Source: Fischerella sp. JS2
GTDB lineage: Bacteria > Cyanobacteriota > Cyanobacteriia > Cyanobacteriales > Nostocaceae
Length of the DNA stretch: 64,000 nucleotides
Assembly: GCF_032393985.1 (NCBI RefSeq)
Contig: NZ_CP135918.1
Span: forward strand, 372,001-436,000
Direction of reading: 5' to 3'
Part shown: piece after piece, positions 26,957 to 36,300 of the stretch
Layout of the letters: each line of letters starts with the position of its first letter
How positions within the stretch are numbered: the first letter of the stretch is position 1
Position numbers and translations under genes: made by a program
The notes under the pieces: generated by a model
The model's input: only the letters and a program-made list of their open reading frames with translations
The model's database searches: none
What the model was told of the DNA's origin: nothing

Positions 26957-28717
26957 TTACCTTCTTGGCAAAATGTCTGTGGGATTGACATCTTGGTTAG
27001 ATGTGTCATCAGTAGACTGATTATTTTGATTTTGATCGGGAATAGGTATCAATGGAGTATCGGTGGGTGTCGTTGTTGGGATGTCGGTGGGTGTTTGTGT
27101 TGGGGTTTCAGTAGGTGTTTGTGTTGGTATCTCTGTCGGGATTTCGGTGGGTGTTTCTATTGGTGTTTCTGTGGGGGTTTCAGTAGGTGTCGGCTGAGGT
27201 GGGTTTTCTAATTGGATATTGAGGTTATAGTTGCTTTCGGAAGTTCCTGGAGGTAAAGTTAAATCGATCGCATATTTTCCACTAACAGGTAAAGTGCCTT
27301 GGTAGAAAGTGGTATTCTGAGCAGAAGTTTCTACTGGTTCTTCATTTGGGCCTAAAACTGTTAACACAACACCTCTTTCTTGCGCCAGCACCGCAGTTAA
27401 AGTTTGCCCTTCTTTACCCCGGAAAGTGTAGCGGATAGTTTGATTGCTTGGGATTGTACCCTCAACTTGAGTTGTGCCAGATGCATCTAAACTCAGGGGT
27501 CTACTTATAATTGTCGGCTCGTTGGTGGTGGGTGTAACTGTCGGTGTGGGTGAAGTTGTAGAATTGTCAGGAACTACTGGAGAAGGGAAAGTTTGTGTTG
27601 GGACTTCGGTTGGTTGTGATGATGGTGTACCACGAAGAGTACGTACCAGCGCCCAAGAACCAAATCCTGTTATACTCACTACCGCAATAGTAATTAATCC
27701 AATTGCCAACGGGTTGTCCAAAAATGACCTAGTGCTAGGTTCTGAAATTGTGTGACTTGGTGTACCAGGTGCAGATGGTGATGCTGGTTCAGGACGACGG
27801 CCAACTGGGACTGTTTGTACATTGGATAACCCAGGCTTGGATGCAACTGGGATAGAAGCCGGAACTAGGGGTGTTTGTTGTCCTGGAGAGTCCAATGCTT
27901 GGGCTACTTCTGTTGCGCTTGGGAAGCGATCGCCTGGTCTAAAACTCAACATCCGATTTAAAACTTGGGCAAAGTGTGGACTTACTGTTACCCAACGTTG
28001 CCAATTCCAACTCAGGAGATTTTCATCAAATAATTCCTGAGGTTCTTTGCCAGTTAGCAATACGATTGCGGTAACTGCCAGTGCATATAGGTCACTACTG
28101 GGATAAGCTTGTCCTGTTTGCATTTGCTCACTAGGCGAATAACCCAATTTGCCAACATAGGTTGCTGGTGCTGTCGGATTACCAGCTTGCAATCGTGTCG
28201 CTAGTTCTTTTACTACCCCAAAGTCAATTAAAACTGGCTTATTGTCAAGATCGCGTAAAATAATATTGTCTGGTGAGATATCGCGGTGAATAATGCCTCG
28301 AGTGTGAATATGTTCTAAAACAGGTAATAAAGAGCGCACCAACTGCAATACTTCTTCTTCCGTGAACGCACCACCGACAGCCTTACGTTCATCCAGCAAA
28401 GTACGGTAGGTTTTCCCGGCTACATAGTCTTGCACCAAAAACAATCGCTGATCTTGTTCAAATCTTTCCCGGAACTGGGGTACTTGTGGATGTTGTATTT
28501 GATACAAAATTGCTGCTTCTCGCAGGAAAAGCTCTTGTGCTTTCTGCCAAGCGACAGGGTCTATTGTGTTAGGAATTAATTCTTTGATGGCGCAAAATTC
28601 GTTAAAGCGCCTCTGGTCTTCAGCCAGATAGGTTCTACCGAATCCCCCCTGACCAAGAATTTGAACAATCTTATAACGGTTTTGCAGAACAGTACCAGCT
28701 GAAATTGGTGGTTGCAT
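26957..28717 (-). CDS. Membrane-bound Ser/Thr protein kinase with PPC-like and Thr-Pro tail domains
   Basis: A 586-residue eukaryotic-type kinase. Residues 15-275 form the kinase domain with LGQGGFGRTYLAED (P-loop), CAIKELIP (Lys), IIHRDISPDNIILRD (catalytic loop) and LIDFGVVKEL (DFG), so it should be active. A Pro/Ser linker follows, then one membrane helix (about residues 335-360), another Thr/Pro linker, and a beta domain around residues 405-500 like the bacterial PPC domain (TIPSNQTIRYTFRGKEGQ). The last 80 residues repeat PTETPTETP-type units. The kinase faces the cytoplasm and the PPC-like domain the periplasm. Targets unknown. Cyanobacteria commonly have dozens of such kinases. Confidence 0.93.
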   Translation of the reverse strand: MQPPISAGTVLQNRYKIVQILGQGGFGRTYLAEDQRRFNEFCAIKELIPNTIDPVAWQKAQELFLREAAILYQIQHPQVPQFRERFEQDQRLFLVQDYVAGKTYRTLLDERKAVGGAFTEEEVLQLVRSLLPVLEHIHTRGIIHRDISPDNIILRDLDNKPVLIDFGVVKELATRLQAGNPTAPATYVGKLGYSPSEQMQTGQAYPSSDLYALAVTAIVLLTGKEPQELFDENLLSWNWQRWVTVSPHFAQVLNRMLSFRPGDRFPSATEVAQALDSPGQQTPLVPASIPVASKPGLSNVQTVPVGRRPEPASPSAPGTPSHTISEPSTRSFLDNPLAIGLITIAVVSITGFGSWALVRTLRGTPSSQPTEVPTQTFPSPVVPDNSTTSPTPTVTPTTNEPTIISRPLSLDASGTTQVEGTIPSNQTIRYTFRGKEGQTLTAVLAQERGVVLTVLGPNEEPVETSAQNTTFYQGTLPVSGKYAIDLTLPPGTSESNYNLNIQLENPPQPTPTETPTETPIETPTEIPTEIPTQTPTETPTQTPTDIPTTTPTDTPLIPIPDQNQNNQSTDDTSNQDVNPTDILPRR

Positions 28718-29352
28718 CTTTTAGTTAATTGAGTGTAACGGCACTACTCGGAGGAACTCACCCGCAAAAAATCATACCCAACAGTAGCAGTTTGTCAACT
28801 GCTGTATTTGTACGTAATATTAAAGTAAATTCCTAACAAACTTGCTTATAGTCTATTTTCACACTCATTTTCCAGTACAAAATAGTAAAAAAGATAAAAA
28901 AATTGCTATTTTAGTTCCCGTTGCTTTCTGGACTTGTTGCTCGTTTCTTTTTCCTTGGTAATGGAAAAGTATCCAGCAAGTCTGCTAATGTATTAATTTG
29001 CAGCTAGTATCATAGAAGATTCAGCCTTTCATAATTAATTCATTTATAGGTGTTCTTAACGATTACTAAGTAAACTAGAATAGTCTTCTCTATCTCTGTG
29101 AATAGGGTGCATAAAAGTTAAGTAGTTCATTAAACAAATCTATTAAGACTTGGGGTTTTTTTGAGCCAACTAAAAATCCCGACTACAGGTGTGAGCTAGT
29201 AAGAGTGTGTTTACCACAAAAACAAAAAAATTAGAACCTTGTAGTTTCATGGAGGTATGTATCAAGTTTTTATGAAAGCTTCAATAAAACTCACAGATGT
29301 TTTTTCGGACTATTGCTCTTAAACAATCTAAATATCTGATGATAATATTGCC
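28718..29352. other. Divergent intergenic region upstream of the kinase and prs
   Basis: About 635 nt of AT-rich DNA without a supported gene. It must hold the promoters for both flanking genes, which diverge from it. No repeat family or strong hairpin was recognised; a T-run at 29154-29160 is not preceded by a stem. Confidence 0.5.
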
Positions 29353-30369
29353 ATGAATGCACATCGAGGATCTGCTGTGCTAAGTACCGCAACTTTCAAA
29401 CTGCCATCAACTACAACAGGAATAGCTGAAAACCATCGCCTACGGCTGTTCTCTGGTTCTGCTAATGTACCCCTGTCTCAAGAAGTAGCTCGTTATTTGG
29501 GCATGGACTTGGGACCAATGATCCGTAAACGATTTGCGGATGGAGAGCTTTACATTCAAATTCAGGAATCGATTCGGGGCTGTGATGTTTATTTAATTCA
29601 ACCCTGCTGTCAACCTGTAAACGATCATTTGATGGAATTACTCATAATGATCGATGCCTGTCGTCGAGCATCAGCCCGACAAGTCACAGCAGTAATTCCT
29701 TATTATGGCTATGCCCGTGCTGACAGAAAAACCGCAGGCAGAGAATCAATTACTGCCAAGCTAGTTGCTAACCTGATCACCCAAGCAGGTGCTAACCGCA
29801 TTCTGGCAATGGATTTACATTCAGCCCAAATCCAGGGATATTTTGATATCCCCTTAGATCATGTTTACGGTTCACCAGTAATCCTGGATTATCTAGTTAG
29901 TAAAGAACTGTCTGACATTGTGGTAGTTTCCCCAGATGTTGGTGGTGTGGCAAGAGCAAGAGCATTTGCAAAAAAGCTGAATGATGCTCCCTTGGCCATT
30001 ATTGATAAACGTCGTCAAGCTCACAACGTCGCTGAAGTGTTGAATGTCATCGGTGATGTCAAGGGTAAAACAGCAGTGCTAGTAGATGACATGATTGATA
30101 CTGGCGGCACAATCACAGAAGGAGCCAAGCTACTCCGGGAAGAAGGAGCGCGTCAAGTATACGCCTGTGCTACCCATGCGGTGTTCTCCCCTCCTGCAAT
30201 TGAACGGTTGTCAAGCGGTTTGTTTGAAGAGGTGATTGTCACCAACACAATTCCTATTCCCGAAGGCGATCGCTTCCCGCAATTACAGGTCTTGTCAGTG
30301 GCAAATCTCTTAGGAGAAACGATTTGGCGGATTCATGAAGATAGCTCAGTAAGTAGTATGTTCCGCTAG
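29353..30369 (+). CDS. prs: Ribose-phosphate pyrophosphokinase
   Basis: Makes PRPP from ribose 5-phosphate and ATP for nucleotide, histidine and tryptophan synthesis. The 338-residue class I enzyme has RKRFADGELYIQIQESIRG (about residue 58), DLHSAQIQGYFDIPLDH (about residue 155), the flexible loop DKRRQAHN and the PRPP-binding VLVDDMIDTGGT (about residue 237). All catalytic segments are present. The first 28 residues precede the usual start of the fold (HRLRLFSGSAN) and may be a genus-specific extension. The ATG at 29353 has no strong ribosome site. Monocistronic; a T-loop hairpin follows. Confidence 0.96.
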   Translation: MNAHRGSAVLSTATFKLPSTTTGIAENHRLRLFSGSANVPLSQEVARYLGMDLGPMIRKRFADGELYIQIQESIRGCDVYLIQPCCQPVNDHLMELLIMIDACRRASARQVTAVIPYYGYARADRKTAGRESITAKLVANLITQAGANRILAMDLHSAQIQGYFDIPLDHVYGSPVILDYLVSKELSDIVVVSPDVGGVARARAFAKKLNDAPLAIIDKRRQAHNVAEVLNVIGDVKGKTAVLVDDMIDTGGTITEGAKLLREEGARQVYACATHAVFSPPAIERLSSGLFEEVIVTNTIPIPEGDRFPQLQVLSVANLLGETIWRIHEDSSVSSMFR

Positions 30370-30417
30370 CATCAAAAATACTGTCATCACCGTTACGATT
30401 GTACAGAAGAGAATGCC

Positions 30418-30437
30418 GCAGGCTTTTTTTTGCCTGC
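30418..30437. terminator. Hairpin with T8 loop downstream of prs
   Basis: GCAGGC-T8-GCCTGC, a perfect 6-bp stem 48 nt after the prs stop. It lacks the usual 3' T-tract, so termination is possible but not certain. Confidence 0.45.
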
Positions 30438-30591
30438 ACTAACTGATACCATTTTTGATTTTGGATTGGGAATTCCTTTTTGTGTGTGAATTATGTCAAT
30501 CCATTCACAATCATTTTGTAAATTGGTATGAATTTATATATTTTCAGGGTGTTATCTTTTTTACCAAATTTTGTCGAGAGTGATGGCTTGA

Positions 30592-31458
30592 CTAGAGTAA
30601 GCCCAAATCCTTGAGGCTGCGTCGTGTGATCTCAATCCGCAGAGGTGCGTCTGAAGGTTTACCCATGTCTATTGTCGTTGCAAAAAAATAGACATTTTTG
30701 TTCTGTTCTAGATAACCTACAAACCAGCCTAATTCTGGTTTAGTACTGTTTAGCCATCCTGTTTTACCTCGCAATGTATATTCTGGCGTTTGTTCGCGCA
30801 CCATAATGTCTTTAACTAGATCCATTGTGCGTTGCGAGAAGGGCAGATTGTTTCGATATAATCTTTGTAAAAATTGAATCTGTGCTTTCGGTGAAATTTC
30901 TAATGGCCCCTGCAACCAGAAGCGATCAATATCTTCAGCAGTACCAATCTGACGATTACCATAGCCTACTTGATCAATAAATTTTTGCATCCGTTGATGT
31001 CCGGCTCGACGTGCCAACACTTGATAAAACCAGACAGTAGAATCTTTAAAGGCTTGACGTAAATTTGTATCGTGATTCCATGCCTCAATAGGACGTTTAA
31101 TTCCATCCCAGGTAAAAACAGTTACATCATCCGGAATAACACCTGTTTCTAACGCCACCATTGCATTGAAAATTTTGAACGTCGAACCAGGAAGCATTGC
31201 TGTAGCGTTACGCTGAGGATTGTGTTCATAAGTGCGGTTTTTGTTCAAGTCGTAAATTAAGATTGAGCCTTCTAGCCCTAATTCCTGAAAGTGTCTTCCT
31301 AAATTTGGTGCTTGAGCCGTAACCGTATTTAGATGTTCAGGTGATGTAAAATGATTTTGAGCGAGAACACGAAAACCAAAACTGATCGTCAGCAGTAAGA
31401 CAAAACATCCAATCACAGTAACAAAAACAGAACGCGATCGCCACATATGAAACAACAT
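30592..31458 (-). CDS. Class D beta-lactamase family protein
   Basis: A 288-residue penicillin-recognising serine hydrolase. It has a signal-anchor helix at residues 10-34 and the OXA-type motifs in order and spacing: STFK at 92-95 (nucleophile and carbamylatable Lys), STV at 140-142, YGN at 166-168, WLQG at 181-184 and KTG at 232-234. It is therefore a true class D active site and not a DD-peptidase by motif; hydrolysis of beta-lactams is predicted, not shown. The ATG is preceded by AGGGG at about 6 nt. Exported to the periplasm. No mobile element adjoins it, and base use resembles neighbours, so it looks chromosomal and resident. Confidence 0.93.
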   Translation of the reverse strand: MLFHMWRSRSVFVTVIGCFVLLLTISFGFRVLAQNHFTSPEHLNTVTAQAPNLGRHFQELGLEGSILIYDLNKNRTYEHNPQRNATAMLPGSTFKIFNAMVALETGVIPDDVTVFTWDGIKRPIEAWNHDTNLRQAFKDSTVWFYQVLARRAGHQRMQKFIDQVGYGNRQIGTAEDIDRFWLQGPLEISPKAQIQFLQRLYRNNLPFSQRTMDLVKDIMVREQTPEYTLRGKTGWLNSTKPELGWFVGYLEQNKNVYFFATTIDMGKPSDAPLRIEITRRSLKDLGLL

Positions 31459-31635
31459 TTTTTCCCCTCACAAATTGCGTCTTATCAATGATCACTGTTG
31501 CCACCAAGCCATCTGTACCCAACTCCAGGAATAGGGGTAGGAGATAAGGTTTTTCATGCTTGTTGGTGAAATTTTTTCGTCAGGACTGCCTTTTGACAAA
31601 GATAAATTAAATTTTCTTCACTAAGTAGATGACAA

Positions 31636-32982
31636 TTGCCCCAAAAAGCGACAAAATTTCCTATCTCGTCTTTTACTACGGTAATTAGTATAGTGCAACC
31701 AAAGCAGCGTCAAAGATTAGATCAAACTCAACGTTGGGCATTTTCGCAACTCTTCGGACTCACAAGGCGTAATCCTTTTATGATTTCCCGTTGGGTTTTG
31801 CGTTGGGTATTAGTGGGGATTGTAGGGGGCTTATTTGCTGCGTTGTATTGGAATATTTTAGAACTACTAACTCACGCACTACAAAAATTACCTGGTTGGG
31901 GTGTATTGGTAATCATGCCACTAGCCGGCTTGATTGTCGGTTTAGTGATTCACTTCCTTGGTAATCCCGGAGAAATCGGCGTTATTATCGATAACATTCA
32001 TTTTCGCAGTGGACGTTTGGATATTAACAAAAATCCTGCAATGATTCTTGCTTCTTTAGTCGGAATCTCCGCAGGTGGTAGTGCTGGGCCTGAAGCACCA
32101 TTAGTACAGGTAACAGGTTCGTTTGGCACTTGGGTGAGCGATCGCTTCAAACTTCAAGGTGAAGATGTGCGCAATATGAGTTTAGCGGGGATGGCAGCAG
32201 GTTTTACTGCTTTATTTGGCGCACCTCTTGGCGGCGCGATGTTTGCTTTAGAGATATTGCACCATCAGTATGTGGTGGAGTACTATCAAGCCCTGATGCC
32301 AGCCATTGTTTCTAGTTGTGCTAGCTACTTGGTGTTTGCGCTAATTACACGTTTAGGAATTGCACCGACTTGGTATTTACCTCAATACACTTTAGAAAGT
32401 ATAAATGATATCTGGTTTGCGATCCTCTTTGGGATGATCGGGGCATTGGCAGGATGGATATTTATGGGGATTTTTCACGGATGCGATCGCTTATTTGCCC
32501 GTATTCCCGGTCCAATTTATCTTCGCACAGCCTTAGCAGGACTGGGACTAGGAATCTTAGCATTCTCATTGCCGCTAACTCGTTATTTTGGCCACGATCA
32601 GTTAGCAGTTATCGTTACTAGTAGCTTTTCTGGTGTTTTGCTGGTGGGTTTAGCCTTGGGTAAAATGGCAGCCATTGGCGTCACTGTCACAGGTGGATGG
32701 CCTGGTGGATTTATTATCCCCCTATTTTTTATTGGTGCTTGTCTTGGCAAAGCCATAACAGTTTTTGTTCCTGGAATTAATCCTTCTCTATCAATGATTT
32801 GTGTAATGGCTGCTATTAACGCCGCAGTTACGCGCACACCAATTAGCACAACCTTACTGCTGTCAAAACTCACTAATTTCGCTCCCTTAACACCAATTCT
32901 GTTTGCGAGTTTACTCGGTTTCTTTTTTGCTCCTAAAGTTCCTTTGATTACATCTCAAATCAAGTCTGGGCAAAATACTTAG
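31636..32982 (+). CDS. ClC-type chloride channel/transporter
   Basis: A 448-residue polytopic membrane protein of the voltage-gated ClC family. Residues 55-75 begin the first helix (RWVLVGIVGGLFAALYW). The ion-path segment SAGGSAGPEAPLVQ (about residue 149) corresponds to the GxxGPEGP loop, keeping the gating/proton glutamate. A later GWPGGFIIPLFFIGACLG (about residue 355) matches the third conserved segment. Whether it is a channel or a Cl-/H+ exchanger is not decided here. No C-terminal CBS domains. The TTG at 31636 is an uncertain start: GTG 31693 in frame would also do, and the first 50 residues are poorly conserved. Confidence 0.9.
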   Translation: MPQKATKFPISSFTTVISIVQPKQRQRLDQTQRWAFSQLFGLTRRNPFMISRWVLRWVLVGIVGGLFAALYWNILELLTHALQKLPGWGVLVIMPLAGLIVGLVIHFLGNPGEIGVIIDNIHFRSGRLDINKNPAMILASLVGISAGGSAGPEAPLVQVTGSFGTWVSDRFKLQGEDVRNMSLAGMAAGFTALFGAPLGGAMFALEILHHQYVVEYYQALMPAIVSSCASYLVFALITRLGIAPTWYLPQYTLESINDIWFAILFGMIGALAGWIFMGIFHGCDRLFARIPGPIYLRTALAGLGLGILAFSLPLTRYFGHDQLAVIVTSSFSGVLLVGLALGKMAAIGVTVTGGWPGGFIIPLFFIGACLGKAITVFVPGINPSLSMICVMAAINAAVTRTPISTTLLLSKLTNFAPLTPILFASLLGFFFAPKVPLITSQIKSGQNT

Positions 32983-33108
32983 TGAATGGGAGTAAAGTTA
33001 ACTGCCGTGAATTATTTTAGTGTTTTTTTGTGTCTAATGACAGATGCAGGACTGCTGTAATACATAGTATGTTTCGAGCATAAAAGTTAACAAAATTACT
33101 TAGGCTCT

Positions 33109-33360
33109 ATGTCTGCAATAGAACAACAAAACTCAGTAAAGTTAGTTTGCAAGACAAGAGTAAGCATTGAACTCTCACAGGTTAAGTTTGCAGCTAAGCT
33201 AGGGGTTTCGTTACAGAGCGTCAATAGATGGGAAAATGGACGAACAAAACCTTTAGCAGTTGCGTTAAAACAGATAGAAGAGCTATTGCAGCCAATGGGC
33301 AATCACGGTAAGGATTTGCTCGTTAAATACTTTGGAAAACTAAGGAACAGAGACTTGTGA
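33109..33360 (+). CDS. Small XRE-type helix-turn-helix protein
   Basis: An 83-residue protein with the HTH segment LSQVKFAAKLGVSLQSVNRW followed by ENGRTKP (residues 22-49), then a helical tail ending LLVKYFGKLRNRDL. It is of the antitoxin/phage-repressor size class. Its TGA overlaps the GTG of the giant hybrid kinase (GTGA at 33357), so the two are translationally coupled. It could be the DNA-binding partner or autoregulator of that kinase (inference). No toxin-like gene adjoins it. Confidence 0.82.
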   Translation: MSAIEQQNSVKLVCKTRVSIELSQVKFAAKLGVSLQSVNRWENGRTKPLAVALKQIEELLQPMGNHGKDLLVKYFGKLRNRDL

Positions 33361-36300
33361 CTGAAAAAGGAAGAGCAATTACCACCGAAGAAATTTTTGC
33401 TGGTGGTGGCGAAATGGGAATGCTCATGCGATCGCTCGACTGGTCACAAACACCTTTAGGTGCTGTATCCCAATGGACACAGAGCCTCAAGACTTGTGTG
33501 CGGATTATGTTAACTTCCCGCCAAGCCATGTTTGTCTGGTGGGGTGAAGAGCTAATTAACCTTTATAATGACGCCTATAAGGCGATCGTCGGTGGCAAAC
33601 ATCCAGAAGCCCTTGGACAGCCGGCTTCCCATGTGTGGCGAGAGATTTGGGATCAGGTTGGGCCTCGGGCAGAATCAGCGATGTTGAATAATGAAGGCAC
33701 TTACGACGAAGCCCTTTTACTAATAATGGAGCGCAACGGCTACCCAGAGGAAACTTATTATACATTCTCCTATAGTCCAGTTCCCAATGATCAAGGTGGC
33801 ACAGGTGGTATTATTTGTGCCAACACAGATGACACGCAACGCATGATCAGCGAACGCCAATTGGCGCTGTTGCGGGAACTCGCGGCCAAAACGGCAGATG
33901 CGCGGACATTCGATGAAGCCTGTACGGTGAGTGCAATTTGTCTCGAAACCAATCCTTATGACCTACCTTTTGCGATGATTTATCTGGTCGATCCAGATAA
34001 ACAGCACGTTTTTTTGGCTGGAACATGCGGTATCGAGCGGGATCACGCAGCAGTTCCACAGACAGTCGATATTGATTCTGATTCAGTTTGGCCGTTTGCG
34101 GAAGTGATCAAAACGCAAAAAGCCTGTCTGGTTTCTCATTTGGCAGCAACTTTTAGTAGCCTACCAACAGGCGCTTGGCAACAGCCACCGCATCAGGCAG
34201 TGGCTGTACCAATTGCAGCATCTGGAAATACAGGAAGAGCTGGTATCTTAGTTGCAGGTTTAAATCCATTTAGGCTCTTCGACGACAACTATCAAAGATT
34301 CATTGATTTGGTTGCAGCTCAAATCGCCGCTAGTATTGCCAATGCTCAAGCTTACGAGGAAGAGCGTAAACGTGCTGAAGCTTTAGCAGAAATTGATCGG
34401 GCAAAAACCGTTTTCTTTAGCAACGTCAGCCATGAGTTTCGTACACCACTGACATTGATGCTTGGCCCCTTGGAGGAGACACTGGCTAATCCTTCTGGGC
34501 CCCTGCCTTGCGATCGCGAACAATTGGAGATTGTACATCGCAATAGTCTACGCTTACTTAAACTAGTTAACACTCTGCTGGACTTCTCCCGTATTGAAGC
34601 AGGACGCGTCCAGGCAGCCTATGAGCCAACAGACCTGGCGATGTTAACTACAGACCTAGCGGCTGTGTTTCGCTCAGCCATTGAACGAGCAGGGATGCGC
34701 CTAGTGGTAGACTGTCCCCCATTGCCGGAAAAAGTGTATGTAGACCAGCAGATGTGGGAGAAGATTGTGCTAAACCTGCTCTCCAACGCCTTTAAGTTCA
34801 CCTTTGAGGGAGAAATCGTCGTTGCTCTGCGCTATTGTCGTGATCATATTGAGCTAGAGGTGCAAGATACAGGTACAGGTATTCCAGCAGAGGAGATACC
34901 CCATTTGTTTGAACGGTTTCATCGCGTGCAAGGGGCACGCGGACGAACCTATGAGGGATCGGGGATTGGTCTATCATTAGTTCAAGAACTGGTGCGACTG
35001 CACGGTGGCACTATCGATGTCACTAGTGTTGTTGACCAGGGTACTAGCTTCACAGTATCAATTCCTACTGGCTATGCTCACTTGCCCAGGGAATGCATCA
35101 AAGCTAGCAGTTCATCAGTATTAACAACAATCAGCGCTGCTTCCTACGTTGAAGAAGCCATACGTTGGTTACCAGAAGAAGATGGGGAGATTGGGAGATT
35201 GGGAGATGGGAAGAAAGAAGATGGGGAACTCGGCACCCCCACTCCCCCAAGGGAGTGGGGATTAGGGGCAATGGGGGGATGGGGAACTCGGCACCCCCAC
35301 TTCCCCAAGAGAGTAGGGATTAGGGGCAATGGGGAGAAAGATTTCACCCCACCACCCCACCACCCCACCACCCCACCACAAAAAGCCCATATCCTCTTGG
35401 CTGACGATAACGCTGACATGCGTGACTATGTAAAGCGTTTACTGTTAAGTCAAGGGTATGAAGTAGAGGCAGTGACGGATGGGGTAGCAGCTTTGGCTAC
35501 TGTACATCAGCAGATGCCCGATCTCGTCCTCACTGATATCATGATGCCGAAACTAGATGGTTTGGGCTTGTTGCAGGAGCTACGAGCGAAGCCAAATACC
35601 AGAGAAATCCCCATTATCCTGCTTTCTGCCCGTGCTGGAGAAGAATCTCGCATCGAAGGTCTAGAAACTGGAGCTGACGACTATCTGATCAAGCCATTCT
35701 CGGCCCGAGAACTGTTGGCTCGCGTCGAGGCCAACCTGAAGATGGCTCAAATGCGTCAGGAAGTATTACGGCAAGAACAAGAACTACGAATTCAGACAGA
35801 GGCAGCCCACAACCAAATCAGCAAGATTCTAGAAAGTATTACTGATGCTTTTGTAGCCTTTGATCGCCAATGGCAGTATACCTACGTAAATGAGCAAGCT
35901 ATAAGGCTTTTACACAAAACTCGCGAAGAACTACTTGGAAAGCAAGTCTGGGAGGAAGTATTTCCACAGCAAGTAGGAACTCTGGGATACCAAGAACTTC
36001 ATCGTGCTATTAACGAGCAAGTTTCCGTCATCTTTGAAGAATTTAGTCAGTCTATAGGTAAGTGGTTGGAAGTTCACGCCTACCCTTCCCCGGATGGTAT
36101 TGCTGTTTATTTTCGAGACATTACAGATCGCAAATGCGTCGAGGCGGAACGGGCAAGACTACTTGAGCGTGAGCAGCAACAAACACGGCGTTTACAAAAG
36201 CTGGCTGAGGCATCCCTCACGATTAACTCGACGCTTTCATTAAATGAGAGATTGCAATTGATCACAGAGCTAGCCCGCGATCTCATTGAAGCACACCAAT

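Noticed and set aside
35144-35419. Minus-strand frame inside the hybrid kinase
   Set aside because: Shadow of the G-rich tandem repeat; it shows only low-complexity Gly/Pro sequence.
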